DNA of 27,756 bases from Azophilus sp964572185 (GTDB lineage Bacteria > Pseudomonadota > Gammaproteobacteria > Pseudomonadales > Azotimanducaceae), in the NCBI GenBank assembly GCA_964572185.1, contig CAZNFI010000017.1, forward strand, positions 1-27,756. The letters are read 5' to 3'. The position numbers were made by a program, and so were the translations under genes. Positions 8,146 to 15,827 of the stretch are shown one piece after another. The stretch's first letter is position 1; each line of letters begins with the position of its first letter. The notes beneath the pieces were generated by a model, which saw only the letters and a list, made by a program, of their open reading frames with translations, ran no database searches and was not told the DNA's origin.

Positions 8146-8153
8146 GGGCCGCC

Positions 8154-9599
8154 GTGCGCCTGCCCGTCATACTGCGTGTCACCGGCATTCTGCTGACGCT
8201 GTTCAGCCTGGCCCTGCTGGTGCCGATTGTCGTTGCCGTCATCTACGTGGAAGACACCGCCGCGACCTTCGTGACGGCTTTCGCCATCACCGCACTCAGC
8301 GGCCTGCTGCTGTGGCTTCCCAACCGGGGCAGCCGGGATCTGCGCGCCGGCGATGGTTTCCTGATCACCGCCCTGTTCTACGTGGGGCTGGGGCTGTTCG
8401 GGGCCATTCCCATCTACCTGGACGCCGGCATGGCGTTGAGTTTCACCGATGCCGCGTTCGAATCGCTGTCGGGCCTCACCACCACGGGCGCGACGGTCAT
8501 GACCGGGCTGGACGGGTTGCCCAGGTCAATCCTGTTCTACCGGCAGCTGCTGCAGTGGTACGGCGGCATGGGCATCATCGTGCTGGCCGTGGCCATTCTG
8601 CCCATGCTGGGCATTGGCGGCATGCAGCTCTATCGCGCCGAGTCGCCGGGGCCGGTCAAGGACAACAAGCTGACGCCCCGGATCACGGAAACGGCCAAGG
8701 CGCTGTGGTATCTGTACCTTGGCCTGACCATCGCCTGCGCGCTGTCCTACTGGCTGGCCGGCATGAGCGCGTTCGACGCCATCTGCCACAGTTTTTCGAC
8801 CGTCGCCATCGGCGGGTTCTCCACCCACGACGCCAGCATCGGGTATTTCGACAGCGCCGCCATCGAGAGCGTGGCGGTGGTGTTCATGATTGTCTCCGGA
8901 ATCAACTTCGGGCTGCACTTCGTGGTGTGGAACCGCAAGAACCCGATCTATTACGCCCGCGACATGGAAGTGCGCATGTACCTGCTGGCGCTGGCCGTGG
9001 TGGCTTTCGTGGTCTGCGTCATCCTGCTGCAGAACCCCGGTTCCGACGCATCGCCCATCCGGCACGGCATATTCCAGGCGGTTTCCATCACCACCACCAC
9101 CGGTTACACCACCCGGGACTTCGCCAACTGGCCCTCGGTGGCGCCGATTCTGCTGCTGTTCGCCGCCTTTGCCGGCGGCTGCGCCGGGTCAACCGCCGGC
9201 GGCATCAAGATGATCCGCGTGCTGCTGATCCTGCGCCAGGGCATGCGCGAAATCCGGCGGCTGATTCACCCCAATGGCGTATTCCCCCTGAAACTGGGCA
9301 AGCGGCGGGTGCCCGACCGGGTGGTGGATGCCGTGTGGAGCTTCTTTTCCGCCTACGTGATCATCTTCCTCACCATGGTGTGCCTGGTGATGGCCATTTC
9401 CGACCTCGATTTCACCACGGCGTTCTCGGCGGTGGCCGCCTGCCTCAACAACCTCGGTCCCGGCCTTGGCGAGGTGGCGCCGAACTACCGCTCGCTGCCG
9501 GACACGGTCACCTGGTTGCTGATGTTCGCCATGCTGCTCGGGCGGCTGGAGATATTCACCCTGATCGTGCTGTTGACGCCGGCCTACTGGCGGCGATAG
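8154..9599 (+). CDS. trkH: Trk potassium transporter membrane subunit TrkH
   Basis: TrkH is the ion-conducting membrane subunit. The 481 residues are strongly hydrophobic. The four pore-loop segments of the TrkH/KtrB family are visible, each with the filter glycine: TTTGAT (109-114), TVAIGGFS (216-223), TTTTGYTT (313-320) and NNLGPGLG (432-439). The intramembrane-loop region GGCAGSTAGGIKMIR, next to the third pore unit, is intact. The start is GTG at 8154, 8 bp after trkA. It is probably the last gene of the operon, since a hairpin and then a leftward gene follow. Confidence 0.96.
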   Translation: MRLPVILRVTGILLTLFSLALLVPIVVAVIYVEDTAATFVTAFAITALSGLLLWLPNRGSRDLRAGDGFLITALFYVGLGLFGAIPIYLDAGMALSFTDAAFESLSGLTTTGATVMTGLDGLPRSILFYRQLLQWYGGMGIIVLAVAILPMLGIGGMQLYRAESPGPVKDNKLTPRITETAKALWYLYLGLTIACALSYWLAGMSAFDAICHSFSTVAIGGFSTHDASIGYFDSAAIESVAVVFMIVSGINFGLHFVVWNRKNPIYYARDMEVRMYLLALAVVAFVVCVILLQNPGSDASPIRHGIFQAVSITTTTGYTTRDFANWPSVAPILLLFAAFAGGCAGSTAGGIKMIRVLLILRQGMREIRRLIHPNGVFPLKLGKRRVPDRVVDAVWSFFSAYVIIFLTMVCLVMAISDLDFTTAFSAVAACLNNLGPGLGEVAPNYRSLPDTVTWLLMFAMLLGRLEIFTLIVLLTPAYWRR

Positions 9600-9624
9600 C
9601 AATGCCCCGTACCGGTCGTGGCAG

Positions 9625-9658
9625 CGGCAGCAATTCCAGGAACCCGCGATTGCTGCCG
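9625..9658. terminator. Hairpin downstream of trkH, possible terminator
   Basis: A perfect 10-bp stem (cggcagcaat at 9625-9634, attgctgccg at 9649-9658) has a 14-nt loop and starts 25 bp after the trkH stop. An outer accgg/ccggt pair (9611-9615, 9664-9668) could extend it. No T-run follows, so it may be a 3'-end stabilising structure or act with Rho. Confidence 0.45.
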
Positions 9659-9720
9659 GCGCCGGTCAAATCCGATGTGATCCCGCCCGCAGCAGGCTGC
9701 TGTCCGGCTTGCCGCTCAGC

Positions 9721-9775
9721 GCCCCATATAAATAACTACTTATTTATCAATAAGTTGATTACGATACGCATTACG
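9721..9775. other. AT-rich patch with palindrome and short direct repeat
   Basis: This stretch is far richer in A+T than the rest of the interval. It holds the palindrome ACTTAT-TTATCA-ATAAGT (9738-9755) and two ATTACG copies 12 bp apart (9758-9763 and 9770-9775). It lies between the convergent ends of trkH and the lpxL-like gene, where no promoter is expected. It could be a terminator region, a protein-binding site, or a remnant of inserted DNA. No gene is recognisable in 9600-9855. Confidence 0.4.
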
Positions 9776-9855
9776 CGGCGGCGACCCGATCAATAGGCTT
9801 GGCACCTTGTCGAGATTGATCGAAAGCACTACTCACCCGTACACATCAGGGCCGC

Positions 9856-10752
9856 TCAAGGATTCCGGTTCGCAGATCGCCTTCGCTTGGGGTAAAACGG
9901 CGGGTATCCCCCAGGCTGGCCCTTGAACCGCTTGTACTCCCACTGGTACTGAGCCGGGTGCCTGCGCACCAGGCGCTCGATGGCGCGATTCATGGCTGCC
10001 GCGAACCGCTCCGGCGTTTCTGCGTGAATGTCATCAGGCAGTGGCTCATAGGCTATGTCGAACCCGCCCGGCACGCGGCACGCGCTGCCGAGCAGCACAC
10101 TTGGGTTGGTGCGCTGCATCATGCGATGCGGCAGCGTCATGGTCAGCGCCGGATGTCCGAAGAACGGCGCGTGCACGCCGCCGCCAGGTTCGGGCACCTG
10201 GTCAGGCAGCAGGCACACCAGCCCGCCTGCCCGCAGTTGCCGGTAGGCGGTGCGAACCCCGGCCGCGTTCGCCGGGTGCAGCCGTGCTCCAAAGCGTTGC
10301 CGGGCGCGCCGCAGCGGTGTTTCGAGCGACCGCACGCGGGGCGGTTCGTAGAGCGCCACGAACTGCGTCCACGCCAGCGCAAAGCATAGAAACTCCCAGT
10401 TGCCGAAGTGCGGCACCAGCATCAGCGTACCGCCTTCCCGCAGGCTGGCCGTCAGCAGCTTGCGCCCGCTCTCGGATACGATCAGCCCATTCAGCCGCGC
10501 GCGCGACCAGTGCGCCAGCGGGCCGGTTTCGAGCAGCAGGCTGGCCGTATGCGCGAGACTCTGCCGCGCCAGCTCCTCCCTGGCCGGTGTTTCCAGTTCC
10601 GGAAAGCACTGCCCCAGATTGATGCGCGTTACCCGCGCCATGTCGGACCCGAATCGACACAGCAACCACGCAATCCAGGCCGCGATGCGGCGGCCGGCGG
10701 CCAACGGCAGCCAACTGAGCAAGCGCGTGAGCGATTCCGCCAGCAGCCTCAT
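9856..10752 (-). CDS. LpxL/HtrB-family lipid A acyltransferase
   Basis: This protein is a member of the lysophospholipid acyltransferase superfamily, LpxL/LpxM branch, which adds a secondary acyl chain to lipid A precursors at the inner membrane. The 298 residues show an N-terminal hydrophobic segment (about 9-34), NLGQCFPEL (45-53), the catalytic HX4E box HFGNWE (115-120), PDQVPEPGGG (183-192), APFFGHPALT, and a C-terminal YQWEYKRFKGQPGG segment typical of the family. Which chain or position it acylates cannot be read from the sequence, so no lpxL or lpxM symbol is given. Its ATG overlaps the TGA of tag by 4 bp. The same neighbour pair is known at this locus in Pseudomonas. It ends Arg/Lys-rich (KRRRSANRNP). 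Confidence 0.9.
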   Translation of the reverse strand: MRLLAESLTRLLSWLPLAAGRRIAAWIAWLLCRFGSDMARVTRINLGQCFPELETPAREELARQSLAHTASLLLETGPLAHWSRARLNGLIVSESGRKLLTASLREGGTLMLVPHFGNWEFLCFALAWTQFVALYEPPRVRSLETPLRRARQRFGARLHPANAAGVRTAYRQLRAGGLVCLLPDQVPEPGGGVHAPFFGHPALTMTLPHRMMQRTNPSVLLGSACRVPGGFDIAYEPLPDDIHAETPERFAAAMNRAIERLVRRHPAQYQWEYKRFKGQPGGYPPFYPKRRRSANRNP

Positions 10753-11345
10753 TGCGCCAGAGCCGCGCAGCGGGCGTGTGCGGGACAGCCGACCAGGTGA
10801 TCATTCACCAGGCCGGCACTCTGCATGAAGGCATAACAGGTGGTTGGCCCCACGAAACGAAATCCGCGCGCCTTGAGAGCTTTCGCCATGGCAACGGATG
10901 TCGCCGTCGTTGCCGGCACCTGCGCAAGGGTCTGCGGGTGGTTCTGCACCGGGGTGCCGTCAACGAACGACCAGATGAATCGCTCGAACGGCTCCGGCAA
11001 CGCCAGCATGGCTTGTGCATTGCCCACCATGGCATGAAGCTTGCCTCGATGCCGGATGACTCCCGGGTCCTGCAGCCAGGCCTGCATGTGCCGCGGTGTC
11101 GCCACCGCCAGCCGCTGCGGGTCGAACCCGAAAAACACGGCACGCATGTGTGCCCGTTTGCGCAACACCGTGAGCCAGGACAGGCCGGCCTGCATGCCTT
11201 CAAGCACCAGTCTCTCCAGCAGCGCCCGAGCATCGTGGACGGGAACGCCCCACTCCTCGTCGTGATAGCGGATGTACAGCGGGTCGGCCTTGCACCACCC
11301 GCACCGCGCATCCGCCCCAGCCTGTTTTGACCCGTCCGCCGTCAT
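10749..11345 (-). CDS. tag: DNA-3-methyladenine glycosylase I
   Basis: Tag excises 3-methyladenine from alkylated DNA in base-excision repair. The 198 residues match the family: RCGWC near the N-terminus with the zinc ligand Cys15, YHDEEWGVPVHD with His28, LEGMQAGLSW with the active-site Glu49 and Trp57, GFRFVGPTTCYAFMQ, and the C-terminal zinc pair in NDHLVGC. The N-terminus is about 11 residues longer than in E. coli. E. coli has Gln at the position of Met51. The gene is first in a two-gene leftward unit with the lpxL-like gene. Upstream lie 93 bp and then the assembly gap, so its promoter may be incomplete. Confidence 0.95.
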   Translation of the reverse strand: MTADGSKQAGADARCGWCKADPLYIRYHDEEWGVPVHDARALLERLVLEGMQAGLSWLTVLRKRAHMRAVFFGFDPQRLAVATPRHMQAWLQDPGVIRHRGKLHAMVGNAQAMLALPEPFERFIWSFVDGTPVQNHPQTLAQVPATTATSVAMAKALKARGFRFVGPTTCYAFMQSAGLVNDHLVGCPAHARCAALAQ

Positions 11346-11438
11346 CCCGTATGTTCCAGGCGTCGCTTCGTTTGTCCGGATTCCTGATTGTAATGGCCAA
11401 GTCCAAGCAGTTCCGAGCAGGTTGCGTCAGCGGGCGTC

Positions 11439-11493
11439 NNNNNNNNNNNNNNNNNNNNNNNNNNNNNNNNNNNNNNNNNNNNNNNNNNNNNNN
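11439..11493. other. Assembly gap (55 N)
   Basis: A run of 55 undetermined bases lies between tag and plsC. The true length is unknown. The 93 bp on its left (11346-11438) hold no recognisable gene. An ATG at 11394 opens a short frame running into the gap that I cannot assign. On the right the sequence resumes inside a coding region. Confidence 0.98.
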
Positions 11494-11514
11494 GCAAGCG
11501 GCGTGCCCTGGTGA
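11494..11514 (+). CDS. C-terminal remnant of a gene cut by the gap
   Basis: The seven codons before plsC read ASGVPW then TGA, and the TGA overlaps the plsC GTG (GTGA). The same coupling occurs throughout the window, so these are probably the last codons of a gene lost in the gap. By analogy with Pseudomonas this would be gmhB or another gene of the glyQ-glyS block. Six residues are too few to identify it. Confidence 0.4.
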   Translation, partial: ASGVPW

Positions 11515-12248
11515 CCAGCGGGTTTCGAGCACTCGTCTTCTACGTCGGCTACGTACTGACAGTGGCCATCTGGGGCGCCGTGGTGCTGCTGGTCGGGTGG
11601 GCCATGCCCTATCGCCTGCGCTTTCCGTTCGGCGTCGGTGTCTGGTCCGGGTTCGCCCTGGCCTGGCTGCGCCTGGTCTGCGGGATTCGGGCAAAGGTCC
11701 TGGGCCGGGAAAACATTCCGCATACGCCATGCATAGTCTTCTCCCGCCACGAAAGCAGCTTCGAGACGCTGTTCCTGCAAAGCCTGTTCAAACCCCAGGC
11801 TACCCTGATCAAGCGCGAACTGCTGCGCATACCGCTGTTCGGCTGGAGCTATGCGCTCATGAAGCCCATCGCCATCGACCGCAGCTCACCGCGAACCGCA
11901 CTGAAGAAGCTGATCGCCCAGGGTCGGCAACGGCTGGCGGAGGGAATCTGGGTGGTGCTGTTTCCGGAAGGTACGCGCATGGCACCCGGACAGTTTCGCG
12001 ATTTCCAGGTTGGCGGGGCGGCTCTGGCCGCCGCTACCGGCGCACCGGTGGTCGTGGTCGCGCACAATGCGGGCACCTACTGGCCGCCGCACCGGCTGCG
12101 CAAGCATTCCGGGGTCATCGAGTTCAACATTGCCGCGCCCATCGCCACCGAGGGCAAGACCAGCAAGCAAATCAATCGGGAAGCCCACGCCCTGATGACC
12201 CGCATGACTGCCGAACTGGCTGCGGGCACGCCCTCGAAAGCAACGTAA
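11511..12248 (+). CDS. plsC: 1-acyl-sn-glycerol-3-phosphate acyltransferase (PlsC family)
   Basis: This enzyme acylates lysophosphatidic acid to phosphatidic acid at the inner membrane. The 245 residues have an N-terminal hydrophobic segment (about 7-32). The catalytic box is HESSFE (80-85), with Glu where many relatives have Asp. FPEGTR (151-156) is the phosphate-binding motif, and IDRSSPRTA and GAPVVVVAHN follow. It belongs to the PlsC subgroup found beside gyrB in pseudomonads. The start is GTG overlapping an upstream stop at 11512-11514, so it was probably the last gene of an operon now interrupted by the gap. It converges on gyrB with 29 bp between the stops. Confidence 0.9.
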   Translation: MTSGFRALVFYVGYVLTVAIWGAVVLLVGWAMPYRLRFPFGVGVWSGFALAWLRLVCGIRAKVLGRENIPHTPCIVFSRHESSFETLFLQSLFKPQATLIKRELLRIPLFGWSYALMKPIAIDRSSPRTALKKLIAQGRQRLAEGIWVVLFPEGTRMAPGQFRDFQVGGAALAAATGAPVVVVAHNAGTYWPPHRLRKHSGVIEFNIAAPIATEGKTSKQINREAHALMTRMTAELAAGTPSKAT

Positions 12249-12267
12249 CCAAATCGTTACTAAACTG

Positions 12268-12293
12268 AAAAAACCCTTTAAATATCGAGGTTT
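12268..12293 (-). terminator. Weak intrinsic-terminator-like structure after gyrB
   Basis: Read leftwards, an AAACC/GGTTT pair (12289-12293 and 12271-12275) surrounds the gyrB stop and runs into six Ts (12273 down to 12268). The stem is only 5 bp and the loop 13 nt, so this is a weak call. Confidence 0.3.
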
Positions 12294-14674
12294 ACAACCG
12301 ACAGGGCGTTCGATTGAATGAACTCCCGGCGCGGCTCGACATGGTCGCCCATCAGGGTGGTGAACATCTGATCGGCGGCTACCGCATCATCGACGGTAAC
12401 GCGCAGCATGCGTCGCACCTCAGGATCCATGGTGGTGTTCCAGAGCTGATCGGGGTTCATCTCACCCAGCCCCTTGTAGCGCTGGATGTCGACGCCGCGC
12501 CTGGCTTCCGCCGAAATCCATTCCACAACTTCGCCAAATGACCCCGCCGCCAGGCTTTTTTCGCCACGCTCTACGCGAGCGCCGTCCTGCAGCAGCCCAT
12601 CGAGCGCCGCGGCCATGCTGGAGACAGCCCGATAGTCCGGGCCGGCAAAGAAGCTTCTCGGCAGCAGCACCTGGCGGGTCATGCCCCGATCGAGCACTTC
12701 TACCAGCGGGCAGTAGGCGCGGTGTTCTACATCGAACTCCACTTGCACGCTGGCCGTTTCGCCCAGCGCCTGGTTCAGGTGCCGGCACCAGCTTTCGACA
12801 ACGTCCTGATCCGTCAGCATCTCCAGCTCGAGAATGGGCAGGTCGACCAGCGGTTTGGTTACCGATACCGGATACACCTGCGAAAGCGCGTTCAGCCGCA
12901 CCATCAACGCCTGATAACGCTCGGCCAGGGATGCAAACTCGGCGCCTGCCATGGCATCGGCATCGCTACTCACGAACAACCTCGAACCGTCCAGGGCCAG
13001 TTGCAGGAAATACTCGTCCAGTTCACTGTCGTCCTTGACGTATCGTTCCCTTCTGGCCTTCTTTACCTTGTAAAGCGGCGGCTGCGCGATATAGATGTGG
13101 CCGCGAGCGATCAATTCCGGCATCTGGCGGAAGAAGAAAGTCAGCAACAGCGTACGGATGTGAGAACCGTCCACATCCGCATCGGTCATGATGATGATGC
13201 GATGGTAACGGAGCTTCTCGGGCTCGAATTCATCGTGGCCAATGCCGCAACCGAGCGCAGTGACCAGCGTACCGACCTCCTGGGAGGACAGCATCTTGTC
13301 GAATCGGGCCTTCTCCACATTCAGAATCTTGCCGCGCAGCGGCAGGATCGCCTGAGTGCGGCGGTCGCGACCCTGTTTCGCGGACCCGCCCGCCGAGTCG
13401 CCCTCGACGAGGTACAGTTCCGACAGCGCCGGGTCTTTTTCCTGGCAGTCGGCCAGTTTGCCGGGCAGGCCGGCTACATCGAGAGCGCCCTTGCGCCGGG
13501 TCATTTCCCGCGCCTTGCGCGCCGCTTCCCGGGCCCGGGCGGCATCGATCATCTTGGTCACCACCGCCTTGGCATCTTTCGGATGCTCGTCCAGGTAAGC
13601 GCTGAAGAAACGGCTAACTTCCTGTTCTACCGCTACTTTTACCTCGCTGGACACGAGCTTGTCCTTGGTCTGGGAGGAGAATTTCGGGTCGGGAACCTTG
13701 ACCGAGACAACCGCGGTCAGCCCTTCCCGCGCATCATCGCCGGTGGTACCCACCTGATCTTTCTTGAGCAGCCCCTCCCGCTCGATATAGCTGTTGAGCG
13801 TTCTCGTCAACGCAGACCGGAAGCCGGCCAGGTGAGTGCCGCCATCGGCCTGGGGTATATTGTTGGTATAGCTGAACACCTGCTCCTGAAAGCTGTCGTT
13901 CCACTGCATGGCCACTTCGACACCGGTACCGTCCTCCCGTTGCGAATTGAAGCTGAACGCTTCGTTCACTGGCGTCTTGTTACGGTTCAGGTAGGCAACG
14001 AAGGCCTGCAGGCCGCCATCGTAGACAAATCGCTCATCCTTGCCGGTGCGCTCGTCGGCCAGCCGGATACTGACGCCGGAGTTGAGGAAGGCGAGTTCGC
14101 GCAGCCGTTTGGCGAGGATGTCGTAATGGAACTCGATGTTGTTGAATGTTGCCGGGGACGGTTCGAAGTAGCACTCGGTACCGGTGTTTTCCGTTTCACC
14201 GACGATTTTCAACGCTTCTTTCGGCTCCCCGTCCGCATAGGTCTGCTCGAAGACATTGCCGTCGCGCCGCACGGTCAACCGGAATTCGCTGGAGAGGGCA
14301 TTGACCACCGATACGCCCACCCCATGCAGACCGCCAGACACCTTGTAGCTGTTATCGTCGAATTTGCCGCCGGAATGCAGGGTGGTCATGATGACCTCGG
14401 CGGCGGAGACGCCCTCATCCGGATGAATATCCACCGGAATGCCGCGCCCGTTGTCCTGAACGGTCACCGACTCACCCGGGTGAACAATGACCTGTATGTC
14501 ATCGCAGTACCCCGCCAACGCCTCATCGATGGCGTTGTCCACCAGCTCCTGCACCATATGGTGCAGGCCCGTACCATCGTCGGTATCGCCGATGTACATG
14601 CCTGGCCGCTTGCGAACGGCATCAAGTCCACGCAAAACCTTGATATTGCTTGAATCGTAGGTGTCGTTCGACAT
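12278..14674 (-). CDS. gyrB: DNA gyrase subunit B
   Basis: GyrB is the ATPase subunit of gyrase, which with GyrA introduces negative supercoils. The 798 residues match the gammaproteobacterial length (E. coli 804). The N-terminal GHKL ATPase domain has ELVDNAIDEALAG, DNGRGIPVDIHP, LHSGGKFDDNSYKVSGG and GLHGVGVSVVNALS. The TOPRIM domain has EGDSAGGSAKQGRDR, with the metal ligand Glu424 at the same number as in E. coli, and TDADVDGSHIRTLLLTFF. The long insert typical of gammaproteobacteria is present before the C-terminal QRYKGLGEMNPDQLW. It starts at ATG, 61 bp after recF, and is last in dnaA-dnaN-recF-gyrB. Confidence 0.98.
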   Translation of the reverse strand: MSNDTYDSSNIKVLRGLDAVRKRPGMYIGDTDDGTGLHHMVQELVDNAIDEALAGYCDDIQVIVHPGESVTVQDNGRGIPVDIHPDEGVSAAEVIMTTLHSGGKFDDNSYKVSGGLHGVGVSVVNALSSEFRLTVRRDGNVFEQTYADGEPKEALKIVGETENTGTECYFEPSPATFNNIEFHYDILAKRLRELAFLNSGVSIRLADERTGKDERFVYDGGLQAFVAYLNRNKTPVNEAFSFNSQREDGTGVEVAMQWNDSFQEQVFSYTNNIPQADGGTHLAGFRSALTRTLNSYIEREGLLKKDQVGTTGDDAREGLTAVVSVKVPDPKFSSQTKDKLVSSEVKVAVEQEVSRFFSAYLDEHPKDAKAVVTKMIDAARAREAARKAREMTRRKGALDVAGLPGKLADCQEKDPALSELYLVEGDSAGGSAKQGRDRRTQAILPLRGKILNVEKARFDKMLSSQEVGTLVTALGCGIGHDEFEPEKLRYHRIIIMTDADVDGSHIRTLLLTFFFRQMPELIARGHIYIAQPPLYKVKKARRERYVKDDSELDEYFLQLALDGSRLFVSSDADAMAGAEFASLAERYQALMVRLNALSQVYPVSVTKPLVDLPILELEMLTDQDVVESWCRHLNQALGETASVQVEFDVEHRAYCPLVEVLDRGMTRQVLLPRSFFAGPDYRAVSSMAAALDGLLQDGARVERGEKSLAAGSFGEVVEWISAEARRGVDIQRYKGLGEMNPDQLWNTTMDPEVRRMLRVTVDDAVAADQMFTTLMGDHVEPRREFIQSNALSVVNLDI

Positions 14675-14714
14675 GGTCGTTCCTGTGGTGCTGACTGTTC
14701 GCCACTCTTTCGGG

Positions 14715-14741
14715 GCGTAGTGCCCGCTTGGGCGGCTACGC
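14715..14741. promoter_or_regulatory. Hairpin spanning the recF stop codon, ahead of gyrB
   Basis: gcgtag (14715-14720) pairs with ctacgc (14736-14741), and gccc (14722-14725) pairs with gggc (14730-14733) around a GCTT loop. The outer stem contains the recF TAG. No T-run follows on the transcribed strand, so it could be a processing or translational-control structure rather than a terminator. The rest of the 61-bp gap shows no clear promoter. Confidence 0.35.
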
Positions 14742-15818
14742 GATGGATATCTGACCTTGTTCCACGTGAAACAACGTCAACTGGTCGCTACCGAACAGCG
14801 CCTTGAACTCCTCGCCAGGTAGCCGCGTCGATGTGGCTATAATCTGACAGCCTGTCGACCGCAGCAGCGATAGCATCCGCTCGCCATGAGCGCTGTCCAA
14901 CTCGGCCCCGAGATCATCGATCAGGAAGACACTTCGCTGCCCGGTGCGGCCCTTCAGCAACTGCGCCTGGGCAAGAATCAGGCCTATGGCAACCAGCTTG
15001 CCCTGACCGCGGGACAATGTTGCCCCCGCATCCCGGTCCGCCACTTTCAACGACAAGTCGGCTCGATGCGGGCCCGCTCCGGTAGAACCCGATTTTACAT
15101 CGTTATCCAGGGTTTCTCCCAGAACTTTAGCCAGGCTTTCGTCTCCCCAGCCACTTTTATAGGCCAATTCCACCGAAATGTCGGCCTGCAGGCCCTCGAG
15201 CGCCGCTTGAAAGTGTGGCGCCAGGTCAACCGCATAGGTACTGCGAAACTCATGCACCGCTTCGGCCAAATCACAGAGCGTACGGTTCCAGACTGGCAAA
15301 GCCGCGGTTTGAGCGCCGCCGGGCCAGGATTTGAGTATCGAATTTCGTTGCCGCAGGGCCGCCAGATAGTCTCTCAGTGTCGACAGACAGGCAGGTTTCA
15401 CGTGAAACAGACCCCAATCCAGGCATTGGCGGCGGTCCGCGGGGCCGCCAAACACCAGTTGGCTGACATCGGGAAGGATCAGGTGTATCGGAAGCAGTGA
15501 TGCGGCATCGGACAAGCGACGCGCCAGCGCACGATCGACGTGAAACTCCGATTTGCCGCCCCGATCTCTTGTCAGCCCCAGCGAACGACCGTTTTCCAGG
15601 TCGGCCCGCACCAGCAGGCTCCGCTCCCCCTGCTCGATGATCGGCGCCATGCGCCGCCCGCGGAAAGAGCGGCCCCTGGCCAGCAAATGTACCGCTTCGA
15701 GCACCGACGTCTTGCCGGCGCCGTTGCCACCCACCAGGTAGTTGAAACAGGGATTGAGCTTTAGCGTGACCGAGTTCAGATTGCGAAAGCGGGCAATCTC
15801 CAGATCACGAATGATCAC
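14736..15818 (-). CDS. recF: DNA replication/repair protein RecF
   Basis: RecF is an SMC-like ABC ATPase that, with RecO and RecR, loads RecA at single-strand gaps and helps restart stalled forks. The 360 residues show the Walker A motif GGNGAGKTS (30-38), the ABC signature LSRGQGK, and Walker B VFLIDDLGAELD with the catalytic aspartates. The start is GTG, 9 bp after the dnaN stop. Two parS palindromes are embedded in the coding sequence and read as FHVK in the middle and FHVE near the C-terminus, so the codons serve two purposes. Confidence 0.97.
   Translation of the reverse strand: MIIRDLEIARFRNLNSVTLKLNPCFNYLVGGNGAGKTSVLEAVHLLARGRSFRGRRMAPIIEQGERSLLVRADLENGRSLGLTRDRGGKSEFHVDRALARRLSDAASLLPIHLILPDVSQLVFGGPADRRQCLDWGLFHVKPACLSTLRDYLAALRQRNSILKSWPGGAQTAALPVWNRTLCDLAEAVHEFRSTYAVDLAPHFQAALEGLQADISVELAYKSGWGDESLAKVLGETLDNDVKSGSTGAGPHRADLSLKVADRDAGATLSRGQGKLVAIGLILAQAQLLKGRTGQRSVFLIDDLGAELDSAHGERMLSLLRSTGCQIIATSTRLPGEEFKALFGSDQLTLFHVEQGQISIA
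14758..14773. promoter_or_regulatory. parS: parS centromere site 1 (in recF 3' end)
   Basis: TGTTCCACGTGAAACA matches the bacterial chromosomal ParB-binding consensus (TGTTNCACGTGAAACA) at every defined position. It lies in the last codons of recF (LFHVEQG). parA and parB are about 11 kb away in the same window. Confidence 0.92.
15394..15409. promoter_or_regulatory. parS: parS centromere site 2 (in mid recF)
   Basis: GGTTTCACGTGAAACA contains the perfect 14-bp palindrome GTTTCACGTGAAAC (15395-15408) and differs from the 16-bp consensus only at the first base. It is read in recF as LFHVKP, 636 bp from site 1. Confidence 0.9.
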
Positions 15819-15827
15819 GGAATGCGA

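Noticed and set aside
11272..11514. An open frame on + running through the N gap
   Set aside because: The translation depends on undetermined bases, and the frame on the left overlaps tag. Only the codons after the gap are kept, as a possible gene remnant.
12722..14653. A 643-codon open frame on + opposite gyrB
   Set aside because: It is antisense to a fully conserved GyrB. No domain is recognisable and the frame is explained by GC-rich codon use.
15530..15546. GACGTGAAAC in recF as a third parS site
   Set aside because: Only the right half resembles parS. The left half lacks the palindrome, so ParB binding is unlikely.
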